A stretch of 64,000 bases of DNA from Amborella trichopoda. Taxonomy: Eukaryota > Streptophyta > Magnoliopsida > Amborellales > Amborellaceae. Of the stretch, positions 48,807 through 60,687 are shown piece after piece; the stretch's first letter is position 1, and every line of letters starts with the position of its first letter. The translations under genes were made by a program, and so were the position numbers. Under the pieces are notes generated by a model. The model had not been told where the DNA came from, did not search any database, and saw nothing but the letters and a program-made list of their open reading frames with translations. The stretch lies in assembly GCF_000471905.2 (NCBI RefSeq), contig NW_006498085.1, positions 54,757 to 118,756 on the forward strand, given 5' to 3'.

Positions 48807-49565
48807 TGTTGATACGGTGATATCCAAAGATCACCACCATAAGGAAATCTTGAAATCTTATGTTATATGGGATTGATATTCATGTTGATAAGTTTCTTAG
48901 TTAGTTAGAAATCCATTGAAGGTTTCTATTGGCTATAGATTCCCAATATATGTAAGAAATGAGAGGAAAAGAATTGGGGTCACTATATAGGAAGGTGGCT
49001 TCCTCTTGAGAGAGAGAGGCGGTGATCTCTTGCATAGAGAGGCAAGGCCTCCACATAGAGAAAATTGAGCTTTCTTGGAAGACGAACACTGCGATAGTGC
49101 CTCATGGCGAGTGAGAGGATGGTTTCTTGTGGAGAACCAGTTCCTTTAGAGATTTTTGGTGTTTTCTCCTTTTAGAAGGAAAAAGTCTTGGTTGCTGCTA
49201 TCAAGTATTTCTTCCTGGACAATAGTTCAACTATGAAATAGAGATGGGTGATGTCAGTTTAGAGAGTTGATTTTAAAAGGGTTGCTCAATAGGGTCTTGT
49301 CGAGGATTAGAGAGTAACCCCATGCCCCAAAATCTATGATGTAATTCATATCGGTTTAATGGATTTCAGTTTGCCATGTCCTTGGATGTAATGCCTTTGG
49401 GGTCAATCGCATAAACCTGTGTTCTTGTGGTGGGGATGTGTGTGTGATTTATGCTTTATTTCTAATTCTGGTATTTATGGTTACCACTCACCTATTTTGT
49501 TTTCAGTCGGTTAAGTAAACAATTTTGGTTCGCTGTATCCATATGTAAGAGTCTTGAACCGAACC
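48807..49565 (+). mobile_element. Solo LTR (759 bp) with 5-bp TSD
   Basis: It starts TGTTGATACGGTGATATCC and is flanked by identical GGAAG (48802-48806 and 49566-49570). Along its length it matches the reverse complement of the element at 62847-63726: start TGTTGAATGTGGTAATATC, shared 'atagagatgggtg' and 'atctatgatgtna' blocks, and a comparable end (CTTGAACCGAACC here, CTTAAATCCTAACA there). The terminal CA has become CC. No internal region or second LTR is present, so it is a solo LTR left by recombination. Confidence 0.82.
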
Positions 49566-49570
49566 GGAAG

Positions 49571-51536
49571 AGCAGTTATGCTCCATTTTACTTTTCTTTT
49601 AAAATCATTTCTTGTAAGACATATCTCTCAATTCCAGATTCAGAAATATCTGCTCCACAGGCCATTGGAATGGTTTTGGAGTGCGATGTTCTGCAACACA
49701 TAGACCTCGGCTATCCCATTGCTGGAGCCTTCATCCGAAGACATGAAATTTTTTTTTTTTTGAAAAAAGGTTCTAAGTCTACCTATTCGCCTTCCAACTT
49801 TTAATGGGGGTAGATAGTTTCCCATCCCTCAGACCTTATAAAGTGTGGCCATTCACACTATCCTAACTGCCACCTACTCAAAACAATTTGAGGCCTTAGC
49901 ATTAGGTTCAGATTCCAATCTGTGATTATCCCAGCAGGAGTCTGCATAGGAGCGTCCTATCTTCACACCAGACCATCTGAAAACTGAAGCTTGCTACCAT
50001 GCCCATCCTACACCCCAAAACTGTGCACAACATACCAATCCCTTTTGAAATCCTACCAGCCTGCTCTTGCCCCTCAGCCTCCCCCCATTCCGTAAGAGCT
50101 GTATTTTCATCTCAGAACCTGCCTCCAAAACCCCCTTCCTTTCCCCCCACATCTCTAATATCATTTTGGCCCATTTTTTTTCCTGTTTAATTTATGACTA
50201 GGATGTCTAATTCTAGTAGTAAGTGAATATCACAGCGAGCATCATATTTATTTGTCAACCGGATGTGAAGGACCGCCTTTTGATATTTCTAGCACACCCA
50301 AGCATCTGCAGTTGTTTTTATTTGGGTGTTTCCTTTCCTCTTTATTTAAATAAAGATTCGTGTTCCAGGATCATCCACAGGGTTGAAATTCAAACCATAT
50401 TCAATGAACATGGAATGCGGGAAGTACTCGCTACAGCACATATGGTCATTGGCTGGAAGTTTGGCTAATCAATTGTGCAATCTCTTGGTGAGATTGGATT
50501 TTTGAAGTAGTTCATTAAATTATGAATCACAGTCCATGGCGTTGAATTAACTATCAATTTCTTTTGGATTTTATCAGTCAGAATGGAAAAAGCATCTTAG
50601 TCCTTCTGGGTCATGCATTTTCCCTCGTCAGTAACCGGCTTAAGTTTGTATGTTTGACAAAGCAATTGACAAAATGTCGAGTATATTGGGCACTTTACGC
50701 GCTTCATCCCTTTCTTTCCCTTCACAACACTTTCCGATCTAAATTTTCTTGGGTTTATGGATCATTCACTTTTGCTGGAGTTCATCATTCCCACTTACTG
50801 TTAGGATTTAACTAATCTCTTTCTCAGTCATCCGTTGTGTATCTTTCCTAGCCAATCGATTGCATCTCCGATAATGCGCTAACATAACTCATGCCATTTA
50901 CTTCTCGAGGAACTTAGGGAGGGTGTGCATTTAATAATGATGTTTAGCATATACAGAAGTGCAACATAGTGCTTGCTGTTTTAGTGGAAATGGAGAGAGA
51001 AATAAACAGAAGGAAAAACCATTTAAACCCTGATTTTGATGCATGATCACTTTCCATTTCTGGAAAGAACTTATTTTCTGGAAAGCACTTATTGTCAAGG
51101 ACATCTACACCTCATGCCATTTGATCTGTCATCCCATCATTAATTTATTCTTTGCAAGGGATTTATCAGTGCATTAGGTGCCTAATAGTTTTCCTAGTGT
51201 ATTAGGAGCCTTTATGTTGTCCTCTATAAATAAATGTCACTGGGTTCATCGTGCTGTGTGATAATGCAGATTTTTGAAGTTCACTGTTGTTTATGAGTTC
51301 TTCAGGAGCAACGACAAAAGCTAGAGAGCTCTGTAACAACATCAAATACTAGAAACTTCTGTTCATTGACAAATTAAAATACTGATACAAGTCCAATACA
51401 CCTATCACGCTAATTAAAATGAATACCTCGAAACTCATGATCCTCAATTTATGAATATATGAAAAGAAAAATACAAGAATATCGAGTCTCAACAACAATA
51501 ATTTATTGGGATGCCATCATTTGTGTTTCAATGTTC
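49571..51536. other. Intergenic, no supported gene
   Basis: Open frames on both strands (for example 49640-49825, 49999-50190, 50564-50815) show no recognisable domain or splicing pattern. The last few hundred bases contain the 3' UTR of the minus-strand phytocyanin gene. Confidence 0.4.
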
Positions 51537-52218
51537 TCACACATAGAGGTAAGAAGAGACGAGTGTGGCCAAAAGGATGGTTGCTGTTCCTGCAAAGGTA
51601 AGGGGTGAGGCCGAGTTGCTTGGTGGAGGAGGAGGTGAGGAGTTTGGTGTAGGAGATGTGGGGCTCGGGGTGCCTGCACTTACGGAGATGGTCACCTTCT
51701 GACCGCTGTTGCAATGGGTGCCTACACCGCAGAGGAAGTAGTGTATCCCGGCTTCGAGAGTCACGGTGGCCGGCCCTTCAGTGAAACTGCGAATAGGGGC
51801 GGTTGAAGAGCATGATTCATACCCTGCCTTCTCTACTTGGATCACGTTGTGCGATCCTGTCCGGAAGTCGAAGACTGGAAATAAAAGAACCAACCACAAA
51901 TGCATCTATACTCTTTCAGTTGAGAGATTCCTTTGAGAGAATTATTCAATGGAATTGAAAAACCTTCATTTTATGTTTAGCATGACGATGGTGGCTTTAC
52001 TGAAAAAATAAAAAAGAAGGGGGCAGAATTGGGTGCTTACTCAGCTTATCACCGACTGAGAAGGTGTTCTCAGTTGCCCATTTTTCATAGAAGGAGGAGT
52101 CGTCGGGTACCTGCCAACCTGTGCTCCCGCCCACAGTGTGGTCCGTGGCCATGCACACCGTGCACATCAGCAGAGCAGCAACACCACCCAAAAACATTCT
52201 CAACGATGAGCCCTCCAT
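51537..52218 (-). CDS. Phytocyanin (stellacyanin type), GPI-anchored, gene A
   Basis: Two exons (52218-52041, 51874-51537) joined by a 166-bp GT-AG intron at the position usual for phytocyanins give 171 residues. Residues 1-24 are a signal peptide (LGGVAALLMCTVCMA). The plastocyanin-like domain follows (DHTVGGSTGWQVP, FSVGDKLIFDF). Copper ligands are visible: His in TGSHNVIQV, and Cys, His and Gln in FLCGVGTHCNSGQKV. The Gln axial ligand marks the stellacyanin type, and the Cys pair in YESCSS/THC can form the family disulphide. A Pro/Ser-rich stretch and a hydrophobic tail (FAGTATILLATLVSSYLYV) point to arabinogalactan-type glycosylation and a GPI anchor. It probably acts at the cell surface in electron transfer or wall/cell signalling. 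Confidence 0.93.
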
Positions 52219-52378
52219 TGATCGTGTGATTCCCAGGTTGTCCCTGTTCTATTGATTGCTTCTGCAGAAGAAGAGGCAGAGAGAGATTGTGCAGAGAGAA
52301 AAAGAAAGAAAGAGAAAGAGATGAAGTAGTATAGTCGCACAAGGAGATATGGTGGTGGGATGTGTGGTGAGCACAAGT

Positions 52379-52394
52379 ATATATATATATATAA
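52379..52394 (-). promoter_or_regulatory. TATA-rich element upstream of phytocyanin A
   Basis: An (AT)n stretch lies about 160 bp upstream of the ATG at 52218 on the coding strand, a plausible TATA region for a leader of about 130 bp. An adjacent (GA)n tract is at 52412-52433. This is based on position only. Confidence 0.35.
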
Positions 52395-52899
52395 TACTTG
52401 TATTACATATATAGAGAGAGAGAGAGAGAGAGAATTCCAATTCCGCAAGGTTGGGGCGGCTTGAAGGCGTGTGGGACCAGACGTTTGCAAGCCACATCTC
52501 GGCGAACGACGAAAAGTAGTTTAGTTTTCTTTCTTGCGACCACCAAAAAATCAAACGTTGAAAACATCGCCTACGACAAACCAAACCAAACCACAATGAG
52601 TTTCACCACCCTTTCTCTCTCTTCTCTCTAGAAACAATCAAACAAACAAACAAACACATGGCAAGTAAATAAAGTATCCAGGAAAGTCCCTCTGGGGGGA
52701 GGAGGAGGAGGAATTTTCTTTCCAATGGCAATGGAACGCGTCCAATTTAATTGGTGCTGCATGACATTTCGTCATTCAATGACTTAAACCAAATCAATTT
52801 CTCAATCTAAGATTGGTTCTTTTATTTTATTAGTTTGACATAAAATGTAAAATATTTATATATACAAATAATTTATGGGAAAAAATATTCAAGCATGGT

Positions 52900-53525
52900 T
52901 TTTCTTATATTTCGTAAGTTTCTCTCTCTATAATTTTTGAAACAATTTCTCTCTCTAAAATTTAAATTTAATATAGTTTCTTTCTCTAAAATTTTTGATA
53001 CAGTTTCTCTTTTTAAAACAAGTTTTTAGATAGTTTCACTCTCTAAAATTTTCAGGTAGTTTCCTTATCTAAAGTTTGATCTCTAAAATTTTAAGATTCT
53101 CTCTCTAGAACTTAAAATTCGAGATAATTTTTCTCTTCGATTCTATAAATTTTGAGATAGTTTCTCTCTATAAAAAATTTCAACTAGCTTTTCTCTCCAA
53201 AATTTGCTATAGTTTCTCTCTCTAAAATTTAATAAAACTTTTCTCTCTAAAACTTTTTAGGTAGTTTCTCTATAGGGGCCCTCTCCCCACTAACTCACCC
53301 AAAAAAATTGATATAGTTTCTCTATCTAAAATTTTAAGATATTTTCACTATTTAAAACTTAAAATTAGAGGTAATTTCTCTTTCTAAAATTTTTGAGATA
53401 GTTTATCTTCAAAAAAATTAAAGTAGTTTCTCTCTAAAATTAGATATAGTTTTTCTCTAAAATTTTAGAATACTTTTATCTGTGTATAAACTTAAAATTT
53501 GAGATAGTTTCTCTCTCTAATTCAT
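52900..53525. repeat. Degenerate minisatellite of 'agtttctctctctaaaattt' units
   Basis: About twenty imperfect units of 22-35 bp are built on 'gatagtttctctctctaaaattt' with variable A/T filling. No open frame is conserved across it. It lies upstream of phytocyanin A. A poly-C run follows at 53608-53621. Confidence 0.85.
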
Positions 53526-53817
53526 GTAGGCATTTTTGTGGAATTAATTATATGTGATAAAGTTGGTGACTTTGATAAATGAAAATATACCAGCGAAAAT
53601 ACTAACCCGCCCCCCCCCCCCCAAAAAAGAGATATCGTTCTATTTTTACATGAATTGGTCCAATTTGTGGTACAGTTTTTTAATATGGAATAAATTTTTG
53701 TATGCATTTGTCGTGTACCAAACGTGCATAACATAATTTTCACATGAAAATATTTTGTTTCATACTTACAAAACGTGCGATATATTTCTATTTGTTCTTT
53801 CCCTAACGAAACACCTT

Positions 53818-53906
53818 GCTTCATCAACGTGGATGAAGCAAGTTCTACTTGTAGCATAACTGCTTCATCAATGTGGATGAAGCAAGTTCTACATGTAGCA
53901 TAACTG
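53818..53906. repeat. 44-bp tandem duplication with palindromic core
   Basis: Two units differ by only two bases. Each opens with a stem-loop sequence GCTTCATCnnnGTGGATGAAGC and continues 'aagttctacntgtagcataact'. High identity suggests a recent duplication. Confidence 0.88.
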
Positions 53907-55239
53907 TCAAGATTGGACTAGACTTTCCCATCTAACCAATATTACTATAGGTATTGTGGCCAGTCCGGTCTAAAGTAAAAATTGAGATCAATCGAAAATC
54001 AGTCAGATCCAACACTCGATTAGTTTTGGCCAATCAAACTACTTGATTTTAACTGGTCCGAATGGTTACATAAAATAGGGTATTTTCTTTTATAATATAT
54101 TTATATTTTAAACTATTATTTTTATTTTTTATTTTTTTAAAAAAATCCAGTCCAACAAGTAGTAAGCTGGTTTTGATTGAACCAACCATTTACTAATTGA
54201 GTGGCCCCGTGCAGTCCTAAAAACATTGGTATATTTATATATAAATATTTTTTCCATTTGGTGTTGTTTCCATTGGTAGTAGGATGTAGTGGTCTCCAGG
54301 ATGTAGATAAAGGCAAAAGTAAAATGACGTGAAATTATGGTGGGAAGGGGGTGGGGGTGGGGGTGATAGAAGATTTCCATGAAGAAAGTATAAGCCCACC
54401 GGCACGGTTGGAAGCTTCTTCCAGACAGCTGCTGCTCTATTCTAAGCCTTGCACCATGAGCCCGCCCTGTCCCAGCGGCCCGGTCCTTCCATTATCAAGT
54501 CATGGACGGTTTGGCACGATTCCAGCCAGACAAGAAACAGGGTTGGTTTGGGGCCCTCGGGCAGAGCCCTACGAGCCACATGTTTTGGTCTTGGGTCGTT
54601 TGTAACCCACTTGCACATTTTCTTTGAACTACGTTCAGCATCAAATGGGCAAGGTTTTTATACTTCCCTTGGTGCATAGAAATTATATATTGATCGTTTA
54701 GTTTGATTTAGAGCCCACGTTTCAGAGCATTTTATTTTTAATTTTTTTATATAAAAATTATATTAATATGAACTTTAGTTCTTGCCATCATCTTAATGAG
54801 GGCATACCTATGTTAAAAAATAAAATATTTTTGGTAAAATACTATTGAGAACAATAGTTTTATATTTTTAGGAGTTTAAGAGAAGACTAGAAACCCAAAA
54901 TTTGGAGTCACAATATCTTTCAGAAAAAAATTAAAAATAAAATAGTATAGAGGTGGTGACATTGTGATTGACGTCATCTCAAATTCTCAGCCATCCATTG
55001 AGAATGGACTGTTGGATGAAGTAAATAAATTTTATACAGCAGAAGAAATATAAACAGCTTAGCCATGTCACATCACCCCACCAACAATTATCAAAGGGTA
55101 TTTGAAAAGAATGTGTCCGGGTTAGTTCTTTTTCTTCATCCTCTTGCTTTTTTTTTTTTTGTTAAATTGATACTTTTCAAATTGATGTTCATGCATGCTG
55201 AGCTATAAAAAACGGTCAATAGTGTCCGCACAAGAGAAA
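53907..55239. other. Intergenic, with GC-rich island
   Basis: 54400-54610 is notably more GC-rich than its surroundings and contains 'gcccggtccttcc' and 'ggccctcgggcagagccc', probably part of an old LTR element, but no ends are found. The rest is AT-rich without a gene. A (T)n run is at 55148-55161. Confidence 0.35.
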
Positions 55240-55615
55240 AAACAAAATTTATTGAGCACCAGACAAGCTTTAGAAACTCCTTCGCCAAGGCATCTGCTTT
55301 TGTTTTCTCGGTCTAAAAATATGAACAAAATGGATATCCAGGTCTTTGGTGATATCCTTGATTTGGTCTAGTATTGGGAAGAGATGCCATAATCTGCCCT
55401 TTACACAATAACAGTCACCCTCTAGGATAACACTTTGGACTGTAAGCTGAGGATCTTAAGGTAGTAATTCGGTGGCTGCATCATTTGCCGTATATTGGGA
55501 GCATGGGCCTGAGTAGATTATTGCATATCCAGTCAAGTGATCCCATCCTTGACTGCTCCCAATCTAACCCGGACAATATTACCATATGAACTCCCATCAA
55601 AATTGAAGTTTCAAA
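55240..55615 (-). pseudogene. LINE-type RNase H (RVT_3) remnant
   Basis: The minus-strand translation begins with NFDGSSYGNIVRVRLGAV (the first acidic site of plant LINE RNase H). In shifted frames it continues QYTANDAATELLP and LTVQSVILEGDCYCVKGRLW, matching the E-A-A and 'EgDs' regions, then IKDITKDLDIHFVHIFR. The usual E of the AEA motif is replaced. There is no upstream RT, so this is a 3' fragment, fitting 5'-truncated LINE copies. Confidence 0.65.
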
Positions 55616-56162
55616 AATCTTTCCGGCGGTGGAGCCCAAAGTGCTCTATCTTTCCCTTCTTGGAGGATTTTGACTTCATGATTTTTTTTATTTTTCCAAT
55701 GGGACATGACATTCGTTGAGCTAACATGCCATACTTCCTTCCTCGAGAGTACCCATAAATATGATAGTGGCCATTATTTCCATCTCCCACTATTAAGCAT
55801 TTGATTGTTCCTTTCCTTCCTTTTTCCAGAGCAACCGTAAGGTGGCTACAAGTGCAGTTCTCATCGAATTGAACATGTATCGAGGATCTAAAAGGCTCTC
55901 AAAACCTCACAAGTCTGATCCAATCTATACGTCCTCCTTTTGTTATTTTTTCATAAAATTATAAGTATGGAATGTGCTCACCGTGTGTGACAACTTGTCC
56001 TTGGAAATGGAGGCATATAATAAACAGCCAATAACTTTGCCGATGAAATGGTCAATTCTAGCAACATCCTACAAGGTACAAAGTGAGAGAATGGTGACAG
56101 GGTAGAGTGTGAGAGTGATTGTACTCCTTGTACCGGGATGTCCCATTCAGGGCTTGGGTGCA
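55616..56162. other. Intergenic, no supported gene
   Basis: Nothing recognisable on either strand; the first part may be upstream LINE-derived sequence. Confidence 0.3.
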
Positions 56163-56450
56163 TCCAAGGTTTAAAAACACAGACCGGTGACCCAAATTGC
56201 CCCTTTGGAAAGCCAGTCTAGATCAACATATCGGCGTTGTGGATCGGCGATCTGGCCGAGTGAACCAGCCAATATACAATAAAAAAAAAAATAGAAAACA
56301 AAAAATTAAAAAATATTTTTAAAAAAAGGGAACCAGTTCTCTAACAAAACCGGTCAGTTCTGATATAGAATTGGCCCTTTATTATATTTTGGCAAAACCG
56401 GACCCCCCCCTCCAGTACCCCATCTGAACCGGTTTCTTTGTAGACCTCCT
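56163..56450. repeat. MITE-like repeat R2, further copy
   Basis: It starts 'aaggtttaaaaacacagaccgg', as at 17646, and shares 'gtggatcggcgatctggcc', the A-rich middle and 'accggtcagttctgatatagaa'. The other end is not clear. Directly after it 'ttctttgtagacctccttgttct' is present twice (56432 and 56509), 77 bp apart. Confidence 0.55.
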
Positions 56451-56599
56451 TGTTCTCATAGGTGGAGAGAGGGGGAGAAGTACACCATAACCCCCTTCTC
56501 CAACCCACGCTTCTTTGTAGACCTCCTTGTTCTAATACGTGAATTTTGGGAAGTGGGGTTGGACTTGTCCTAAAGAGGATATGCAAGGCGGGAGTATTT

Positions 56600-57361
56600 T
56601 TGTTCTTTGGGAAATGTTAATTTTGGCAAGGAATGATGAATCTTTTTATTGCTAAAACCAAGGAAAAAAACCCCAGGCCAACATTCTCCCATTGTTTCGA
56701 CATTTATAAATCATTCACTCATTAATTTATCAAGTTATATCATGATCACTCGAGCTATAAATCTTCATGAAATCCAAAGTCCATCCATATATACAATCAA
56801 TCCACTCAATGACATTAAAAATGCACTTTCTCATGCTCATTGCTTATTATGACGTGTTGCGTGACCATAAACCACCTCATGAACTTCATACACATTCTTT
56901 TGGACCAACAAACTCCCTCATTATGTATCCATCAACAAACAACTCTAGACAACACATGTTACTGCCCCCGTACATGCGCCTATTATTAAAGAGTGAATCT
57001 ACATTGGCGCAGTGAGTTGTCATGATCTCACAAAGAGATACATCTCACCAAGAGATACTTTGAAATGCCACAAAAGTGAGTAATCACATAATATGCCACA
57101 TAGACATTAGTGCAATTAAAGGTGGCAATTAAAGGGGGTAATATCAGATGGCCATTATTTCACAAAGGCTAGTGCACCCATGAAGGTTCTTTACAAAATC
57201 ATACTGTCTAAAAGATTCTCGGAATGACCACCAAAGCTCCATTATGCCACTAAGGCAGCAATCCACCACTAATCCCGTTGTCATGATGAACCATCACAGT
57301 AGTTTAGTAGAAGGTGGATCTCCTTGTTTTCCATATATTCTCTTACAGGGTGACATTTTTT
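56600..57361. other. Intergenic, no supported gene
   Basis: Two overlapping short frames at 56649-57015 show no domain. No repeat ends or RNA genes are recognised. Confidence 0.35.
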
Positions 57362-57600
57362 TTAATATGCTTTTGACTTTCTTATACACACAGAGTGTTT
57401 AGAAATGTCTATTTCCACTTGATTATCACAATAGATTACTGTAGACATATGCTCAAACTCGGCTAACGCTATTTCACTAAAAAAGTACCTCAAGAATATT
57501 TTTCTTTTGAAGTATGATATAGAGCAACATATTATGCTTCCATCCAACTACTTGCTTCAGGTGATCAAAATAATTAGTCCTTTTAATATCTTTAGTACTG
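57362..57600 (-). pseudogene. Ty1/copia RNase H remnant
   Basis: The minus-strand frame reads MSTVIYCDNQVEIDISKHSV followed by CIRKSKAY. This is the C-terminal copia RNase H pattern (CDNQ-AI-ISKNPV-H-RSKHI). Upstream, in another frame, WMEAEYVAL-like text fits the preceding A-E-Y-.A block. There are several substitutions and a frameshift, and no other copia domain is nearby. Confidence 0.6.
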
Positions 57601-58460
57601 CTTGTAGGCTCATTAAAACAAGAATTTGAATCAACATTGTAAGAACTTCCGACATCGAATATTCTAGGACTTTGTGATTCCTATTTCTCAGGCATTGAGG
57701 AGAAAAGAGTAATGAAAAAGGAGAAGAGAAATCAGCTTTAAAACATGGCTCCTGGGGCCACCAAAAGTGTACCCTTACTTTCGTGAATGACCAACCTTAA
57801 CTACTAAACATAGCATGAATCCTAACCTCCGGCAACTGCTGAAGAACCTCTATTGAGCCACACAAAGCAACCTCCAAAGTCATCCACCTCCTCTGCCTCT
57901 CACAAACCACCTCACAAGCGCATACAACCTTCTTTCAGACAGTGTCCAAAAGAAAAACTATATGAGCAATTGAAAAACAGAGTTTTAAACAAGTGGTGGA
58001 AGTAATGACCGCCACCAAAAACCCAACTCATAAAGGAGTTCAAACCCCTAAAAGGGAACATGAAACTCCACAACATGGCTCATTGAAACCCACTGGTAGG
58101 TTGAGCAGCATTTTAGGCGTTAATCTAAAGTAGCCAAATATAGCAGAGAAACCCCAAAGGCCCAAGAAAACCCGTGACAGGATGCGAAACCCATCTTAGC
58201 CATTAACGTTTTTTTTTATTAGGAAGAAGGAATATAGTCAAAAGCAACTGTGGGGGACTGCAGGGGGTGGAGGGGAGAGACGAGAGGGAAAATTAGGGAG
58301 ATTTATTTTAGGGGGGAGGAGGAGGGGTGGCGTTAGGGAGTTCGGCCTCTCTTTAAAGAAGAGAGCAAGCCGATAGAGAGAGGGGCCAAGAGAATGAGAA
58401 AGGCTAAAGAGGGGCTGATAAAGAAGGAGCTTAGATGATGGTGGTTGAGCAGCGGCCAGG
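57601..58460. other. Intergenic, no supported gene
   Basis: No conserved frame. The stretch 58200-58440 is purine-rich (repeated 'gggagg' and 'gagaga' words). Confidence 0.35.
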
Positions 58461-58517
58461 GCTAGGGCTTGTATAGCACTTGTTTCAGCAATGGATGTAA
58501 AGCTCTCTTTAGAGCTT

Positions 58518-58637
58518 GAGCACCAATGCAGCTAGAGCTTAAAGTTTCTCCACTTCCTTTTAACTCGTTTGTTGCATGAGCACCAATGCAGCTAGAGCTT
58601 AAAATTTCTCTACTTTCTTTTAACTTTTTTGTTGCGT
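58518..58637. repeat. 60-bp tandem duplication
   Basis: Two units starting 'gagcaccaatgcagctagag' at 58518 and 58578 differ at a few positions. The minus-strand frame across it shows the repeat as ETLSSSCIGA and EILSSSCIGA but has no other support as a gene. Confidence 0.88.
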
Positions 58638-58706
58638 CATTATGACATATGTATCCTTTGGAGTCACTTCTTAGTTGCACCTTGGATCAATATATATATA
58701 ATAATA

Positions 58707-59042
58707 AGGAAAATCGTTTCATGTGGGCTGGATCTCATTTCTACATATGCGGTGTAAAGCATCCATGGATGCAAGTAGGTATTCTATCTAAAGACTATAA
58801 TCCATGGATGCAAGTAGATATTCTATCTAAAACCGATAGAAACTAACGGTCTAAATGTTTTCATATTAGAATTATTATTTCTAGTTTTTAAAATTTATTT
58901 ATTTATTTATATTCATGATCTCCATGTTTGAGATTACATATCCTTCATAATTAAATCTTAAAATCCATTTCAAAAATATATTTATTAAGAGGCCGGCATT
59001 TCTACATATGTGGGCTTGGCCACATCGAATCTGGGTCGCCTA
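58707..59042 (+). repeat. Dispersed repeat R3, copy 1
   Basis: It matches 60688-60915 in order: 'aaggaaaatcgtttcat', 'tattatttctagtttttaaaatttattt', 'tcatgatctccatgtttgagatta', 'ttattaagaggccggcatttctac', 'gggcttggccacatcgaatctgggtc'. It contains a 39-bp tandem duplication at 58762-58831 ('tccatggatgcaagtagg'). Together the two copies bracket phytocyanin B as direct repeats. Type unknown. Confidence 0.75.
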
Positions 59043-59343
59043 TATGAGCAACGATAGAACGAACTGCACTTTATCAGCACTAGAAATAGAAAGCTAATGA
59101 AAGTGTCGCACAAATTAGCAAGATTTCAATACAAGAAACAAAAAGGAAGATTTCACTCTCTCAAAACATCGCAGACATTAGAGCCTCAAGCACAAACACC
59201 AGAGCCTCAATACATAGGAAAAAACAAAGGGGAAAATCGCCTCTCTCAACGCACACATTACAACCTCATGCACAAACTGGGGATCCAAATAAGGGGAAAC
59301 ATCGCCTCTCAATGATATATTATGATGGCCATTTGTAAGTTAA

Positions 59344-60199
59344 CTAAGTTGAGAGGTAAACGAGAAAAGAGAGCAGTATAAAGGCAAAGACTCTAGCTTC
59401 TGAAAAGGAATGTGTTGATGCTGGGGAACTCGGTGGGGGAGTTGGGGGAGCTATCATGGGGCCTTCGCCAGGCGCAGGGGACACGGATATGGACACGTGC
59501 TGACCCAAGCTGCAATGGCGGCCTATACTGCAGAGGAAGTAGTGCTCCCCTGAGGCAGTGAGATTGACATCGACGGGGCCATTACCTAAGACAGGGCTAA
59601 TGGGGTTCTTGGCTGTGCATGCATCATACTCTGCCTTCCGCACCTGAGCCACATCGTGTCCTGTTGTGAAGTTGAAGCCTGCAAATAAAGACACCACGTA
59701 TCAGCACTCATTTATTTAGAGCCTATACCTATGTGGTGTCATTGGTTTTAGGCGTGTCATAGCTTTCTTCTTGTTTCCCGTTTTGTTTAAATCTCATTAT
59801 AATAGTTCTTCTAAAGTCACTTCAAATTTTTTATCTAAATAATGGATAAACGTGTCATATCTGAAAAACCAATTTTAAAGTTGGCATCGCTAATAATCTA
59901 TTTGCACCGCATATATGCATGACTCTCTGTCTGTATCTAAGCTGTCATAAGAAGAGCAAATAAAAAAAAAGCGAAAAAAGAGAAAGGGGTGACTTACTTA
60001 GAATGTCGCCTACGCAAAAGCTGCGGCTATTTGCCCATTCTTGATAGAAAGAGGTGTTACCATTTTGCGGCACGTCCCACCGGGCGCTGTACCCCACCAC
60101 ATGCACAGTGGTCCCGGAAGCACAACATAACATAGCAACAACACTCAGCAACACAAAAGACCACCATAATCTTACCACCAATGGACAATGGAACTCCAT
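59344..60199 (-). CDS. Phytocyanin (stellacyanin type), GPI-anchored, gene B
   Basis: Two exons (60199-59998, 59678-59344) with a 319-bp GT-AG intron at the same codon position as gene A give 178 residues. The signal peptide runs to about residue 29 (WWSFVLLSVVAMLCCASG). The domain reads VHVVGYSARWDVP, SFCVGDILSFNF. Copper ligands are His in TGHDVAQV, and Cys, His and Gln in FLCSIGRHCSLGQHV, so the axial ligand is again Gln. The tail has SPAPGEGPMIAPPTPPPSSP (Pro-rich, arabinogalactan-like) and a hydrophobic end (VFAFILLSFLVYLST) expected for a GPI anchor. It has the same strand and intron position as gene A, about 7 kb away, but the two proteins are quite diverged. Confidence 0.93.
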
Positions 60200-60339
60200 T
60201 TGTTTTCTTTTGCTGCCTTTGTTTCTCAGCTTAGTCCTCTACTGTACTGATCGATTGCACCCACCGAGTAGAGGGAGAGAGTGTGTAATGGTCAGCAAAG
60301 GAGAGTGTTGGATATAAAAAATGGTAGAAGGTTGTCCCA

Positions 60340-60347
60340 TTTATATA
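60340..60347 (-). promoter_or_regulatory. TATA box of phytocyanin B
   Basis: The coding strand reads GTATATAAATGGG about 140 bp upstream of the ATG at 60199, giving an expected start near 60310 and a leader of about 110 bp. Confidence 0.55.
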
Positions 60348-60687
60348 CATGGAGAGAGGCAGGATGTGGGTCTCCGCAAACCATCGCCCTTCCTTTAGCA
60401 ATGCAAAATTTTTATACATATAGAAACACTTAAATCTTGAAAATAGATTGTCCAGTTAATTCGTTACAAAGCACTTGTTTTTTCCTTTCTGTTTTTTGAA
60501 TTTTAACCGCTGAATTCTTAAACGCCAAATTGGAAGAATACAACAAAAGTATAATTTAGAATTCTCAAACTCCCAAGAATGCTACAAAAGTATAATTTAG
60601 ATGAAAGATGTAACTACCAACAATTGTTGGTTTACACTTACACCAACCTTCACAAGAGCGTCCACCCTAGAGTTAGCCTCTTTAAAA

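Noticed and set aside
52200..52631. Frames of 77-115 codons around (GA)n and (AT)n near phytocyanin A
   Set aside because: They come from simple repeats in the promoter and leader of gene A.
58462..58680. 72-codon minus frame with SSSCIGA repeats
   Set aside because: It is explained by the 60-bp tandem duplication and has no further support.
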